Assembly (NCBI RefSeq): GCF_000961795.1
Contig: NZ_LADU01000019.1
Coordinates: 17,232 to 81,231, forward strand
DNA: 64,000 nucleotides
Reading direction: 5' to 3'
Source of the DNA: Hyphomonas sp. BRH_c22
Lineage (GTDB): Bacteria; Pseudomonadota; Alphaproteobacteria; Caulobacterales; Hyphomonadaceae
Below, in pieces: positions 56,337 to 64,000 of this stretch (position 1 is its first letter; each line of letters begins with the position of its first letter). A program made the position numbers and the translations under genes. The notes beneath the pieces are model-generated. The model saw nothing but the letters and a program-made list of their open reading frames with translations. It ran no database searches and had not been told where the DNA came from.

Positions 56337-56846
56337 CTATTGCGTCAGCCCGCACGCGCTCGCCGGCAAGGGATTCAGCATGAGCAGCCGGGCTGTCGGA
56401 ATGGCATGGTCGTTGGCCAGGTAACAGCCGCGGACGGTGACAACCTGGCCGATATTCTCGCCAAGCTGCAGACTGTGCATGTATTCGCAGGTCACGCCAT
56501 TGGCTGCAAACCGGGCCGGATCACCCGGGCGGATATACATCAGCAGATGATTCGAGCCGGTTGGGATCGACATCATCCGGACGTCTTCCAAGAGGCCGAA
56601 GTCGCAATCACCTTCCAGCCTGGAATATGTGCCGTCTTCATTTTCGAACGACGGGTAGGCCTCAACCGACAATGTCAGGTCCAGCAGGACGACCGAATGG
56701 TCCTCAATGGCCTCAAGGGCTGGCGGCGCTTCGAATTCCTGCGGACCGGGGAGTATCGCGCTGACGGTCATCACATCCGGCGGCGTCCAGGCAGCGGCGG
56801 CAGAGGCCGAACAAAGTGCGATAAAAGCCAATGTAATCATGCGCAT
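56337..56846 (-). CDS. Secreted protein of unknown function
   Basis: 169 residues with a signal peptide (MRMITLAFIALCSASAAAAW). The mature part contains Cys pairs (GDCDF, GVTCEY, GCYL) and a compact beta-rich pattern, LLDLTLSVEAYPSFENED and VVTVRGCYLAND, resembling an OB-like or DUF4893/hypothetical periplasmic fold without a firm match. It lies between the HAD gene and the EAL gene on the same strand. Confidence 0.55.
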   Translation of the reverse strand: MRMITLAFIALCSASAAAAWTPPDVMTVSAILPGPQEFEAPPALEAIEDHSVVLLDLTLSVEAYPSFENEDGTYSRLEGDCDFGLLEDVRMMSIPTGSNHLLMYIRPGDPARFAANGVTCEYMHSLQLGENIGQVVTVRGCYLANDHAIPTARLLMLNPLPASACGLTQ

Positions 56847-56917
56847 GAAGCCGCTCCTGTCATCACCGGACAGGTGCAATAGGCATGACGATTAGGGCAA
56901 AAAGATGCCGGCCGGGC

Positions 56918-58147
56918 TCAGCCGAAGCTGGACAGGCGTTCCATCAGGGCGAGTGGCGGCGCGGTCTCTTCCATGAGCGAGGCCTTGATCGGGCGCGGCG
57001 CTCCGAAGATGTGGCCCTGGCCATATGGAATATCATATTCGAGGATCTCGACCACGCTGGCCTCGTCCTCGATCTTTTCGGCGACCATCGTGATGCCATA
57101 CCGGGAGAAGACGGCGCTGACTTCTTCGCCATCGACACGCCGGTTGATGGACGAAACCGGACGCGCGCCATGCGGGTCGCGCAACTGGTCGATCAGCGTC
57201 GCGCCATTCATCTTGACGAAGCGTACACCGGCTGCCTGCAGGCGCGGCAGGTCGAGCGACAGGTCAGTGGCGTGATCGATCGAGAAGCGGAAGCCGAGCG
57301 CCGTGAGGCGGTCCATATTGTCCCGCATTGTCCGCGACCGCGTTTCAAAGCGATCCGCGCGGATTTCAAAGATGACCGCGCCCGACAGGTCGCGATTCTC
57401 GGTCATGAACTGCAGGAACATGGGGAAGAAGGCCGTGTCCTCCAGCGAGGACGCCGAGATATTGCAGAACACGCCGACACGGCGGTCGCGCTCGGCGAGG
57501 CGGCGGACGATCTGGACGCAGCGGAACAGCGTAAAATTGTCGATGATTCCCATCAGGTTGGCGCGGCGGCCGGCATCCAGGAACTCTGCCGGCAGGATGA
57601 GCGATCCGTCGGGCCGGCGAAGGCGCGTGAAGCCTTCGTAGAACGACACACGCCGCTGGGGCAGCGAGACGATGGGCTGAAGGTGCAGGTCAACCCGGCC
57701 ATCCCTCAGGGCGTCCTTCACATCGCGCAGAATGGCATCTTCCTGCGGCGCGACAGAGGAAACGATCGAGGGTTCGGCCAGTTTCGATTCGAAGCTTCGC
57801 GACAGGCGGTCGATCAGGCCCTCGAGCTGTTTCATCTCTGTCACCAGCGCATCGCGGCGCTCGGTCAGCTCATGCTTGACGGTCGCCTCGACGGCGTCGG
57901 TGCGTGCATCGATGACATCGACCCGCTCTGCCGTGTCGCGGGTCCGGCGTTCGACCTGATCCATGCGCTCGTCGAGCTGGCGGCTGGAACGGCTGCTGGC
58001 GGTCAGGACATGAATCTGGGCGAGAATCACCGAAACGATTGCCCCGCTGGCGATCGACAGCGGCAGGCTCAAACCCGCATAGGTATTAACGCCATAGCCG
58101 ACGCCGCTGCCTATTGCGATGTACAGCAGGAACAGGACAAATGTCAT
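56918..58147 (-). CDS. TipF-like membrane protein with degenerate EAL domain
   Basis: 409 residues: two membrane helices (about 2-18, 26-48), a coiled coil (about 52-125), then an EAL domain (about 140-400). This order matches Caulobacter TipF, which positions the flagellum. Signature positions are altered: EGF at 171-173 for EAL, DHATD for DDFGT and KMN for KID, so cyclic-di-GMP hydrolysis is unlikely; binding may persist. Start chosen at MTFVLFLLY. No flagellar genes adjoin. Confidence 0.8.
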   Translation of the reverse strand: MTFVLFLLYIAIGSGVGYGVNTYAGLSLPLSIASGAIVSVILAQIHVLTASSRSSRQLDERMDQVERRTRDTAERVDVIDARTDAVEATVKHELTERRDALVTEMKQLEGLIDRLSRSFESKLAEPSIVSSVAPQEDAILRDVKDALRDGRVDLHLQPIVSLPQRRVSFYEGFTRLRRPDGSLILPAEFLDAGRRANLMGIIDNFTLFRCVQIVRRLAERDRRVGVFCNISASSLEDTAFFPMFLQFMTENRDLSGAVIFEIRADRFETRSRTMRDNMDRLTALGFRFSIDHATDLSLDLPRLQAAGVRFVKMNGATLIDQLRDPHGARPVSSINRRVDGEEVSAVFSRYGITMVAEKIEDEASVVEILEYDIPYGQGHIFGAPRPIKASLMEETAPPLALMERLSSFG

Positions 58148-58177
58148 ACGTTCAGCACCCAATTCATTCCATCAACC

Positions 58178-58202
58178 TTAACAAATAAGCCCCATTGGTT
58201 AA
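58178..58202. promoter_or_regulatory. Spaced dyad TTAAC-N15-GTTAA, site 2
   Basis: TTAACAAAT and TTGGTTAAC flank a 15-nt spacer about 30 bp before the TipF-like start. The spacing and flanking bases match site 1 at 24388. Further upstream, at 58268-58300, GTCACAG occurs twice in direct orientation around an AT stretch. Confidence 0.3.
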
Positions 58203-58422
58203 CGAATTGCGTGGAAATGGCCTGATTTGGCATCTCCGACAATCCCGGCACAGTCCAGCGTTGCGGTTAGGTCACAGACTTTTTTATGTCACAGTCATGG
58301 CACGTCTCACGGCACTAGACAAAGGTTTAGGACGTCGGCATCCGTGCGTGCCAGTCCCTGGACATTCGATTGGCCGAAACGAGGGAGCGCGCGGCTCTGC
58401 AGCAAGGCGGCGGGCGGTTGTC

Positions 58423-59160
58423 TTACGGGGCCTTGCTGCCCTTTTTCCGCTTTCCCTGATCGATAAAAACCACGTCCGAAACGGGCCAGGAGAGATCGGC
58501 GCCCGGACAGCCGACGGCGAGGTGCGCCTCCCCTGCAAACTGCGACGCCTGGGTCATGCCGCACGGCTCGATCACGAGGCGAATCCCATTGTAATCAACC
58601 CAGTATCCGACCCGGTCCTTGTCATTCACGAGGTGGGTCACGACCAGGTCTCCGGTGTTGAATACGCTGGCCTTCGTGTCCCGTTCCCCCGGTAGCGGCT
58701 TGAGGATTGCCGCGTTGAATCCGCCGGCCGGTGACTGTTCGACAAAGGTGAAGGCGTCGGACGCTTCATAGGCCTTGTTGATGGCGGCGAGAACGTCGCT
58801 CGTGCCCCCCGGGCCGGACACGCGGAGCTGGGATTCATGCCCTGCCCGCCAGCTGGCATTGCGCACATCGTCAAGGCCTTCAAGATCCTCGCCGCGCAGC
58901 GAGAACAGCATGACGGCATCGAGATTCCGAAGATGTTCGGGGCTCATGTCATGCACGACACCGGCAGGTGTTCCAAAAAGGACACGCTTGCCGCCCGCCA
59001 TCACGAGAACGCAGGGATTCGGGGCGGTGGCAGGGGCGCAAGGCAGCAGGGCGAAGTCGGTGCTGGTGATGGTGCGGGGGGTGTCAGGGGGTGTCAGGGG
59101 TGCGGCAGGGCCGCTGCAGGCCGCCGTCACAAGACCGGCCAGCAGAAACAGGATGCGCAT
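58423..59160 (-). CDS. Lipoprotein with metallo-beta-lactamase-like fold lacking metal ligands
   Basis: 245 residues, lipobox TAAC (Cys15). The first part, CVLVMAGGKRVLFGTPAG, then LRNLDAVMLFSLRGEDLEGLDDVR (80-100), follows the pattern of MBL-fold enzymes, where LxTHxHxDHxxGLxDL is expected. Here all His/Asp metal ligands of that motif are missing. It may be a catalytically dead relative used for binding. The next gene (FAH) ends 17 bp upstream. Confidence 0.6.
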   Translation of the reverse strand: MRILFLLAGLVTAACSGPAAPLTPPDTPRTITSTDFALLPCAPATAPNPCVLVMAGGKRVLFGTPAGVVHDMSPEHLRNLDAVMLFSLRGEDLEGLDDVRNASWRAGHESQLRVSGPGGTSDVLAAINKAYEASDAFTFVEQSPAGGFNAAILKPLPGERDTKASVFNTGDLVVTHLVNDKDRVGYWVDYNGIRLVIEPCGMTQASQFAGEAHLAVGCPGADLSWPVSDVVFIDQGKRKKGSKAP

Positions 59161-59176
59161 GCGTGGAAACTCCGGA

Positions 59177-60010
59177 CTAGGCGATGATGGTCTCACCCGG
59201 TTCCCTTACGATTTCGTTTTCGATGAAACCCAGCCCGTCGATTTCGACGCGTACGCGATCACCCGCCTTCAGCCATTTGGGCGGCGTGTGGCCGGCGCCG
59301 ACCCCGGCCGGCGTTCCGGTGAAGATCACGTCGCCCGGCTCGAGCGTGAACGCGGCGGTGAGGTGGGCGATCTGTGCGGCGATGTCATGAATCTGGTCGC
59401 GGACATAACCCACCTGCCGCGGCTCGCCGTTGACGAAGGTGCGCAGTTCCAGTGACGGCAGGTCGGTAATCTCGTTCAGCGTGACGATGGCCGGACCGAA
59501 CACGGCATGCGTATCGAACCCCTTGCCCATGATCATGGTCTGGCTGGCACGCTGCCAGTCACGCACCGAATAGTCGCAGCCAACGGTGAGACCGGCGACA
59601 ATCTCGAAGGCGCGCTCGGGCGGGACGTGGCGCCCCCGCTTGCCGATGATGACCACCAGCTCGCCTTCATAGTCGAGCTGCTCTGACACTTTCGGCAGGT
59701 GCACGGCGTCATAGGGGCCATTGACCGCCGTCACCTGCTTGTTGAACCATTTCTGGACCTCTGGCTTCTTCGTGTCGACGAAGCTGACGCTCTCAGCGGC
59801 GTGCGCCGCGTAGTTGACGCCGATTCCAAGAATCTTGCCCGGCTTTGGCACCGGCGCGAGGAGCGTCACGGCTTTCAAGGGGATTGGGTCGCCGCACGGC
59901 GCCGCCTTCAGCGCGGCATCAAACGTGTCACCTGCAAGCGGCACAACGGAGTCGGCCTTCAATGCACCAAAATGCACCTCGTCATCAAATTGGAACCTCA
60001 CCAGACGCAT
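59177..60010 (-). CDS. Fumarylacetoacetate hydrolase family protein
   Basis: 277 residues. Metal-binding Glu motif YEGELVVIIGKRG and DYSVRDWQR, KILGIGVNYAAHAAE, and DVIFTGTPAGVG mark the FAH/YcgM family that cleaves acylpyruvates or hydrates aromatic-degradation intermediates. The substrate cannot be told. Divergent from the DUF262 gene. Confidence 0.9.
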   Translation of the reverse strand: MRLVRFQFDDEVHFGALKADSVVPLAGDTFDAALKAAPCGDPIPLKAVTLLAPVPKPGKILGIGVNYAAHAAESVSFVDTKKPEVQKWFNKQVTAVNGPYDAVHLPKVSEQLDYEGELVVIIGKRGRHVPPERAFEIVAGLTVGCDYSVRDWQRASQTMIMGKGFDTHAVFGPAIVTLNEITDLPSLELRTFVNGEPRQVGYVRDQIHDIAAQIAHLTAAFTLEPGDVIFTGTPAGVGAGHTPPKWLKAGDRVRVEIDGLGFIENEIVREPGETIIA

Positions 60011-60120
60011 ACCGTTACTCTCCCGTCACACTTTTGACCAAACACATTGCCAACCGTTCATCCCGCGTTGTGATGGTCTTTGGCAAGGGCTAGTGATGTG
60101 GGCTGTATAGGGGAATTGAG

Positions 60121-61782
60121 ATGAGCCTAGGCGTACGAGCTCAGGAGAGCTCGCTTAGCGGCATATTCGGACAGGGAGAACGCCTGTGCATGCCGCCATA
60201 TCAGCGTAGTTATTCGTGGGGAGAGCGTGAAGCACTCGACTTGCTCGGCGACCTCGCTGAAGCAACCGACAGCAGCATACCTCACTTCATTGGCGCGATC
60301 GTTCTCGTGAACGGCGCCGAAACCGGCATGGTCGAAATCGTTGATGGGCAGCAGCGGCTGACCACGCTGACCATCCTTCTGGCCGTGCTGCGCGACCTGG
60401 AAACGGACGCGGAGCGCGCCGCCGCGCTGCACGCCATGATCGCTGACGAAGCCCGCCCCATGCTGGGCGAAGCTGCCAATTGGCGGCTGACGCTGAACTA
60501 TATGGATGGCGCGTTTTTCCGCGACACGATCCAGCGGCTCGGCGCCACGAAATCCCTTGAGAACGAGCCTGGCGAGAGCGACAGCCAGCAACGCATGGTT
60601 GGAAATGCCACCGCCATCCTCAAGGAATTGAAAAAGATGACCGACGAGCGGCGGCGCGCGCTGACCGATACGGTCGTCGCTGGCTGCGCGCTTGTGAGGG
60701 TTGTGGTGAACGACAAGGATCAGGGGTTCAAGGTGTTCCGGGTTCTCAATACACGCGGCAAGGAACCTGACGCGCACGACATCATCAAGACCGAACTGTT
60801 CCAGAAGGCCAAGTTTTCCGTCAGGGAGGCGAACGCCTATGCCGAACGCTGGGCCGAGCATGAAGCGGTTCTGGGCGGCGGCGCCTTTGACGATCTGCTT
60901 CGGCAGATCCGCGCGATCCATGACCGGTCACCGAAGGGCGACCTTGTTGCCGGTTTCCAGAAAGCCGTCCTGTCGAAAATCGATCCGCGCAAATTCCTCG
61001 ATGACCTGCTGCCGAACTATGTCGCTGCCTATCGCCAGATCACGACGGCAAAGGTGAGTGATGGCCCGAATGCCGCGCTCGTGTCCGATAAGCTGAACCA
61101 GCTGCGCGCGCTTGAGCAGCAGAGCTGGCGTGCCCCTGCCCTCAAATTCCTGGTCGAGCGCGGGATCGATTCGCCGATTGCTCCGCAATTCTTCACGGGC
61201 CTGGAACGGCTCGGCTACGTGATCCAGCTGATCCTCCACGACAAGGACCAGCGCAACAAGCGTTTCAGCAAGGTCAGCGAAGCCGTTACCAATGAACGCA
61301 CGCTGCTGGCCAAGAACGGGCCATTTGCCATCACGAAGGATGAGGCCCGCAAGGTGCACGAACGCCTGCTGGGACGTTTCGCGACCTTCGGCCAGCGCCG
61401 GGCCATGGCCTTGCGCCTGAATGCGGCGCTGGACGACGGCTTTACCATCCCCCCGGAATCCGATGCGACCGTCGAGCATGTGCTGCCCCGCAGTGTGCAG
61501 GAAGACAGCCACTGGATGATCACCTGGCCGGACCCCGCCAAACGCCGCGAACAATGTGACACGCTCGGTAATTTCGTGCTGCTGACCCACAAGGTGAACC
61601 AGAAGGCCGACCGGCACGACTATCGCGCCAAGAAAGAGGTTTACTTCAATGGCGGCGGCGGCGCCGATTTCGCATTGACGCGCGACTTGATGGACCAGGA
61701 TGCCTGGACGCCGGAAGTGGTGCGCAAACGTACAGAGGGCCTGGCGGAAATTCTGATCAACGAGTGGCAGCTGGCCGTCTGA
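60121..61782 (+). CDS. GmrSD-like DUF262-DUF1524 protein (predicted modification-dependent nuclease)
   Basis: 553-residue fusion. The N-terminal DUF262 (GmrS-like, ParB-fold NTPase) has PPYQRSYSWGE at 25-35 and DGQQR at 75-79. The C-terminal DUF1524 HNH-like nuclease has VEHVLPRS (His453) and TLGNFVLLTHKVNQKADRHDY (Asn484). GmrSD relatives are type IV enzymes that cut modified, for example glucosylated, phage DNA. No methylase or other defence gene is adjacent, so it would be a single-gene system. Weak ribosome binding site (ggggaa). Confidence 0.82.
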   Translation: MSLGVRAQESSLSGIFGQGERLCMPPYQRSYSWGEREALDLLGDLAEATDSSIPHFIGAIVLVNGAETGMVEIVDGQQRLTTLTILLAVLRDLETDAERAAALHAMIADEARPMLGEAANWRLTLNYMDGAFFRDTIQRLGATKSLENEPGESDSQQRMVGNATAILKELKKMTDERRRALTDTVVAGCALVRVVVNDKDQGFKVFRVLNTRGKEPDAHDIIKTELFQKAKFSVREANAYAERWAEHEAVLGGGAFDDLLRQIRAIHDRSPKGDLVAGFQKAVLSKIDPRKFLDDLLPNYVAAYRQITTAKVSDGPNAALVSDKLNQLRALEQQSWRAPALKFLVERGIDSPIAPQFFTGLERLGYVIQLILHDKDQRNKRFSKVSEAVTNERTLLAKNGPFAITKDEARKVHERLLGRFATFGQRRAMALRLNAALDDGFTIPPESDATVEHVLPRSVQEDSHWMITWPDPAKRREQCDTLGNFVLLTHKVNQKADRHDYRAKKEVYFNGGGGADFALTRDLMDQDAWTPEVVRKRTEGLAEILINEWQLAV

Positions 61783-61829
61783 GTTAACGCCCTGCCAAAG
61801 CGCCCGTGCCCGTCTATTCGCGACTTTTC

Positions 61830-61846
61830 GCTAGGTGACCCCTAGC
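61830..61846. promoter_or_regulatory. Inverted repeat GCTAGG-N5-CCTAGC
   Basis: A 6-bp perfect dyad 59 bp before the SDR start codon, after a 120-bp gap from the nuclease gene. It may be an operator for the downstream three-gene unit. Confidence 0.3.
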
Positions 61847-61904
61847 CGCTGCGCAAGGCAGGCCTTACGCTCCCGCTCAAAGCAAAACACGAGGGAGCGG
61901 CGCC

Positions 61905-62669
61905 ATGAGCCTGTTTGATCTATCCGGAAAATCAGCCATCATTACAGGATCATCGCGCGGCATCGGCCGGGCGATTGCCGAGGCCATGGCCGACCAGGGT
62001 GCGAAAGTGACGATTTCGTCGCGCAAGCCCGGCCCGTGCCAGGAAGTGGCCGCCGCCATCAATGAAAAGCACGGTGACGGCACCGCGATTGCCGTGCCCG
62101 CGAACATCTCTTCCAAGGAAGAGCTGCAGGCCATGGTCGATGCAACAAACAAGGCCTTCGGCAAGATTGACGTGGTGGTCTGCAACGCCGCCGCCAACCC
62201 TTATTACGGCCCGATGGAAGGCATTACCGACGACCAGTTCGAAAAAGTGCTGCAGAACAACATCATCTCCAACCACTGGCTGATCCAGATGTGCATGCCG
62301 CAGATGCGGGAACGCAAGGACGGCGCGATCATCCTGGTGTCGTCGATTGGCGGCCTGCGCGGTTCGCCGATCATTGGCGCCTATAACATCTCCAAGGCCG
62401 CGGACTTCCAGCTTGCCCGCAACCTGGCCACCGAATACGGCAAGGACAATATCCGCGTGAACTGCATTGCGCCCGGACTGATCCGCACCGACTTCGCCCG
62501 CGCCCTGTGGGAAGACCCGCAGAACCTGAAGCGCGCCCTTTCCGGCACGCCGATGGCACGGATTGGCGAGCCGGAAGAAATCGCCGGCGCGGCCTGCTAT
62601 CTCGCGTCGAAAGCCGGCAGCTACATGACTGGCCAGATGATGGTCGTCGACGGCGGAGCGACATGCTGA
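61905..62669 (+). CDS. Short-chain dehydrogenase/reductase
   Basis: 254-residue classical SDR. Cofactor motif TGSSRGIGRAIA (about 15-26), NAA at about 92-95, catalytic Ser in ILVSSIGG, and Tyr-Lys in YNISKAA. The closest pattern is the FabG-like/retinol-type group; the acidic residue that selects NAD(H) is not evident, so the cofactor preference is open. It leads an SDR-CsaA-thioesterase unit. Confidence 0.93.
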   Translation: MSLFDLSGKSAIITGSSRGIGRAIAEAMADQGAKVTISSRKPGPCQEVAAAINEKHGDGTAIAVPANISSKEELQAMVDATNKAFGKIDVVVCNAAANPYYGPMEGITDDQFEKVLQNNIISNHWLIQMCMPQMRERKDGAIILVSSIGGLRGSPIIGAYNISKAADFQLARNLATEYGKDNIRVNCIAPGLIRTDFARALWEDPQNLKRALSGTPMARIGEPEEIAGAACYLASKAGSYMTGQMMVVDGGATC

Positions 62670-62676
62670 GCCGGCA

Positions 62677-63048
62677 ATGCACCTGACCGACGAACCGGGC
62701 TCCCCGGCTGCGGCACAAACTGACTTCGCGACGTTCCGCGAAATCGACATCCGCATCGGGACCATCATCGAAGCGGCACCGCTTGATGGCGCGCGCAAGC
62801 CTGCCTGGCGCCTGGTCATCGATTTCGGGCCCGGCGTGGGCCTGAAGAAGAGCTCGGCCCAGGTGACGGAGCACTACTCGCCGGATGCCCTCATCGGAAA
62901 GCAGGCTGCCGCCGTGGTCAACTTTCCGCCCCGCCAGATCGGCAAGTTCATGTCGGAAGTCCTGACGCTTGGATTTCCGGATGCTGACAATTCGATTGTA
63001 TTGTTCTCACCAGATTTTCCAGTCCCGAACGGAGCCCGACTCGCATGA
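62677..63048 (+). CDS. csaA: tRNA-binding-domain protein, CsaA-type
   Basis: 123 residues. EMAP/tRNA-binding OB fold: FREIDIRIGTIIEA, ARKPAWRLVIDFGPGVG, KKSSAQVTEHY, and PPRQIGKFMSEVLTLGF. CsaA is a dimeric chaperone-like protein described for protein export; it has also been shown to bind tRNA-like RNA. Overlaps the thioesterase by 4 nt. Confidence 0.88.
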   Translation: MHLTDEPGSPAAAQTDFATFREIDIRIGTIIEAAPLDGARKPAWRLVIDFGPGVGLKKSSAQVTEHYSPDALIGKQAAAVVNFPPRQIGKFMSEVLTLGFPDADNSIVLFSPDFPVPNGARLA

Positions 63049-63530
63049 GCCGCACTGACATGTCTGCCCAGCAGACCGAATTCTTTGACCGCCTGAAAAA
63101 TGGCTTGTGGGACTTTCCCGCCGGGATCAGGAATCTCGGCATCCGGCCCGATCTCTGGCTGAAGGAGGTCTCCTACGGGCACACCCTGTATGAGTGGCCG
63201 AATGACGGCTCGCGCGACATCGGCGAGCAAAGGGTGTTTGGCGGCTGGGTTGCCGGCCTGTCGGACCATATCGTGTCGATGACAATGGCCAGCGCGCTGG
63301 AGGATGGCGAGTGGTTCACGACGATGGAGCTGCAGACGCGCATCCTGCGGCCCGTGCCGCACGGCCTGATCACGATTGAAGGCCGCCTGGTGAGCCGGGG
63401 CAGGACGACCGGTCTGGTCGAAGCGGACTGGCGCGACGAGAAGGGCCGCCACTTGGCACGCATCACCGCAGCCAAGGCGATCCGCTCGATGGAAGAGTTG
63501 CGCGGGCCGGCCGCGCAGTCGGTTTCCTAG
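63045..63530 (+). CDS. PaaI-type hotdog thioesterase
   Basis: 161 residues. Hotdog fold of the PaaI/4HBT group: the [19 protein letters not shown] helix with the central Asp, and [36 protein letters not shown]. The catalytic HGG-type start is only FGG here. Probably hydrolyses acyl-CoA thioesters. Its stop overlaps the convergent queA by 3 nt. Confidence 0.82.
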   Translation: MSRTDMSAQQTEFFDRLKNGLWDFPAGIRNLGIRPDLWLKEVSYGHTLYEWPNDGSRDIGEQRVFGGWVAGLSDHIVSMTMASALEDGEWFTTMELQTRILRPVPHGLITIEGRLVSRGRTTGLVEADWRDEKGRHLARITAAKAIRSMEELRGPAAQSVS

Positions 63531-64000
63531 GGCAGCAACAGGCAGGCGTCGCCATAGGAATAGAAGCGATAGTCTGATGCGATCGCATGCGCATAGGCCG
63601 CCTGCATCACGTCCGTTCCCATCAGTGCGCAGACCAGCATGAAAAGGCTGGAACCCGGCAGGTGGAAATTGGTGACGATGGCATCGGTGGCGCTCACGGC
63701 ATCGCCGGGCTTGAGGAAGATGTCGGTGGGCCCGGTGGCAGGGACGAGGGTGCCGGAGGGGGTGGCGCAGCTTTCAAGCGTGCGCATCGCCGTGGTTCCG
63801 ACGGGGACGCAGCGGTGGCCTGCGGCGCGTGCGGCGTTGAGCCGGCCAGCGGTTTCCGGCGTCAGGCGGCGCCATTCGGCGTGGAGGCGGTTGGCTTCCA
63901 GCTGTGCCGCTTCGAGTGGCTTGAATGTTCCAAGGCCAACATGAAGGCGAACGGTCTCGCGTTGCAGGCCGGCCGCGTCCAGTTCCGACAGGAGGCGCGG
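63527..64000 (-). CDS. queA: tRNA preQ1(34) S-adenosylmethionine ribosyltransferase-isomerase, 3' part
   Basis: Makes epoxyqueuosine at the wobble position of queuosine tRNAs. 157 C-terminal residues are visible and the frame runs off the window end. Family signatures: [50 protein letters not shown], and the C-terminal [13 protein letters not shown]. No stop or shift is seen in the visible part. Confidence 0.94.
   Translation of the reverse strand, partial: PRLLSELDAAGLQRETVRLHVGLGTFKPLEAAQLEANRLHAEWRRLTPETAGRLNAARAAGHRCVPVGTTAMRTLESCATPSGTLVPATGPTDIFLKPGDAVSATDAIVTNFHLPGSSLFMLVCALMGTDVMQAAYAHAIASDYRFYSYGDACLLLP

Overview
The window looks like a chromosome segment of a GC-rich alphaproteobacterium, most likely in or near the Hyphomonadaceae/Caulobacterales. 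The supporting evidence is the order rpoZ-rsh-pyrE-pdxJ-acpS-rnc-era with recO next to it, a ribF-ileS-lspA-DUF3035-M16-M16 cluster, a TipF-like EAL protein, the leucyltransferase Bpt, and a LexA box of the alphaproteobacterial type (GTTC-N7-GTTC). No rRNA, tRNA, CRISPR array or prophage was seen. Genes are densely packed and many overlap by 1-14 nt.

Layout. 1-4740: the histidine degradation operon hutI(partial)-hutH-hutG-hutU. 4793-6081: an SplB-like radical SAM gene behind a LexA box. 6102-11040: cytochrome b561, a membrane-bound LuxR-type regulator, two DUF1801 paralogues, a DUF389 membrane protein, a 3-hydroxyisobutyrate-dehydrogenase-type oxidoreductase and an orphan MotB-like protein. 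11085-18245: an SLC13-type transporter, bpt, then a TRAP transporter (P-Q-M) coupled to an aminotransferase. 18269-19517: REP-like repeats, one split by an IS110-family element. 19517-27000: lipoprotein, LemA, sirtuin, Hsp20, parC, an extensin-like LAS-fold protein, MAPEG, GST and recO. 27010-33213: a palindromic repeat pair and the era-to-rpoZ housekeeping cluster on the minus strand. 33365-41321: a NYN-domain protein, a candidate structured RNA, a ThDP enzyme, a feruloyl-CoA-synthase-like ligase, a K+ channel with a zinc ribbon and a dihydroorotase-like protein. 41435-46260: ygfZ, tag, a lipoprotein, a KAS III enzyme, an HD hydrolase and a NadQ-like regulator. 46261-56288: M16 pair, DUF3035 (BamF), lspA, ileS, YbjN-like, ribF, MaoC-like and HAD. 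56337-64000: a TipF-like EAL protein, a degenerate metallo-beta-lactamase-like lipoprotein, FAH-type hydrolase, a single-gene GmrSD-like nuclease, SDR, csaA-like, a hotdog thioesterase and queA (partial).

The most striking signal is the IS110 element. Its ~180-nt upstream non-coding end can fold into two guide-bearing loops. One carries segments matching both halves of the REP sequence into which the element is inserted; the other matches the element's own end. This is what a bridge RNA should look like, and it allows the core dinucleotide (CT on the transposase strand) and both element ends to be placed. Other leads are a ~170-nt multi-stem RNA candidate at 34112-34290, the LexA-box-controlled SplB-like gene, twin perfect hairpins at 37102-37187, an AT-rich patch inside the editing domain of ileS, and the lone DUF262-DUF1524 gene.

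All functions are inferred from motifs read by eye; no database search was possible.
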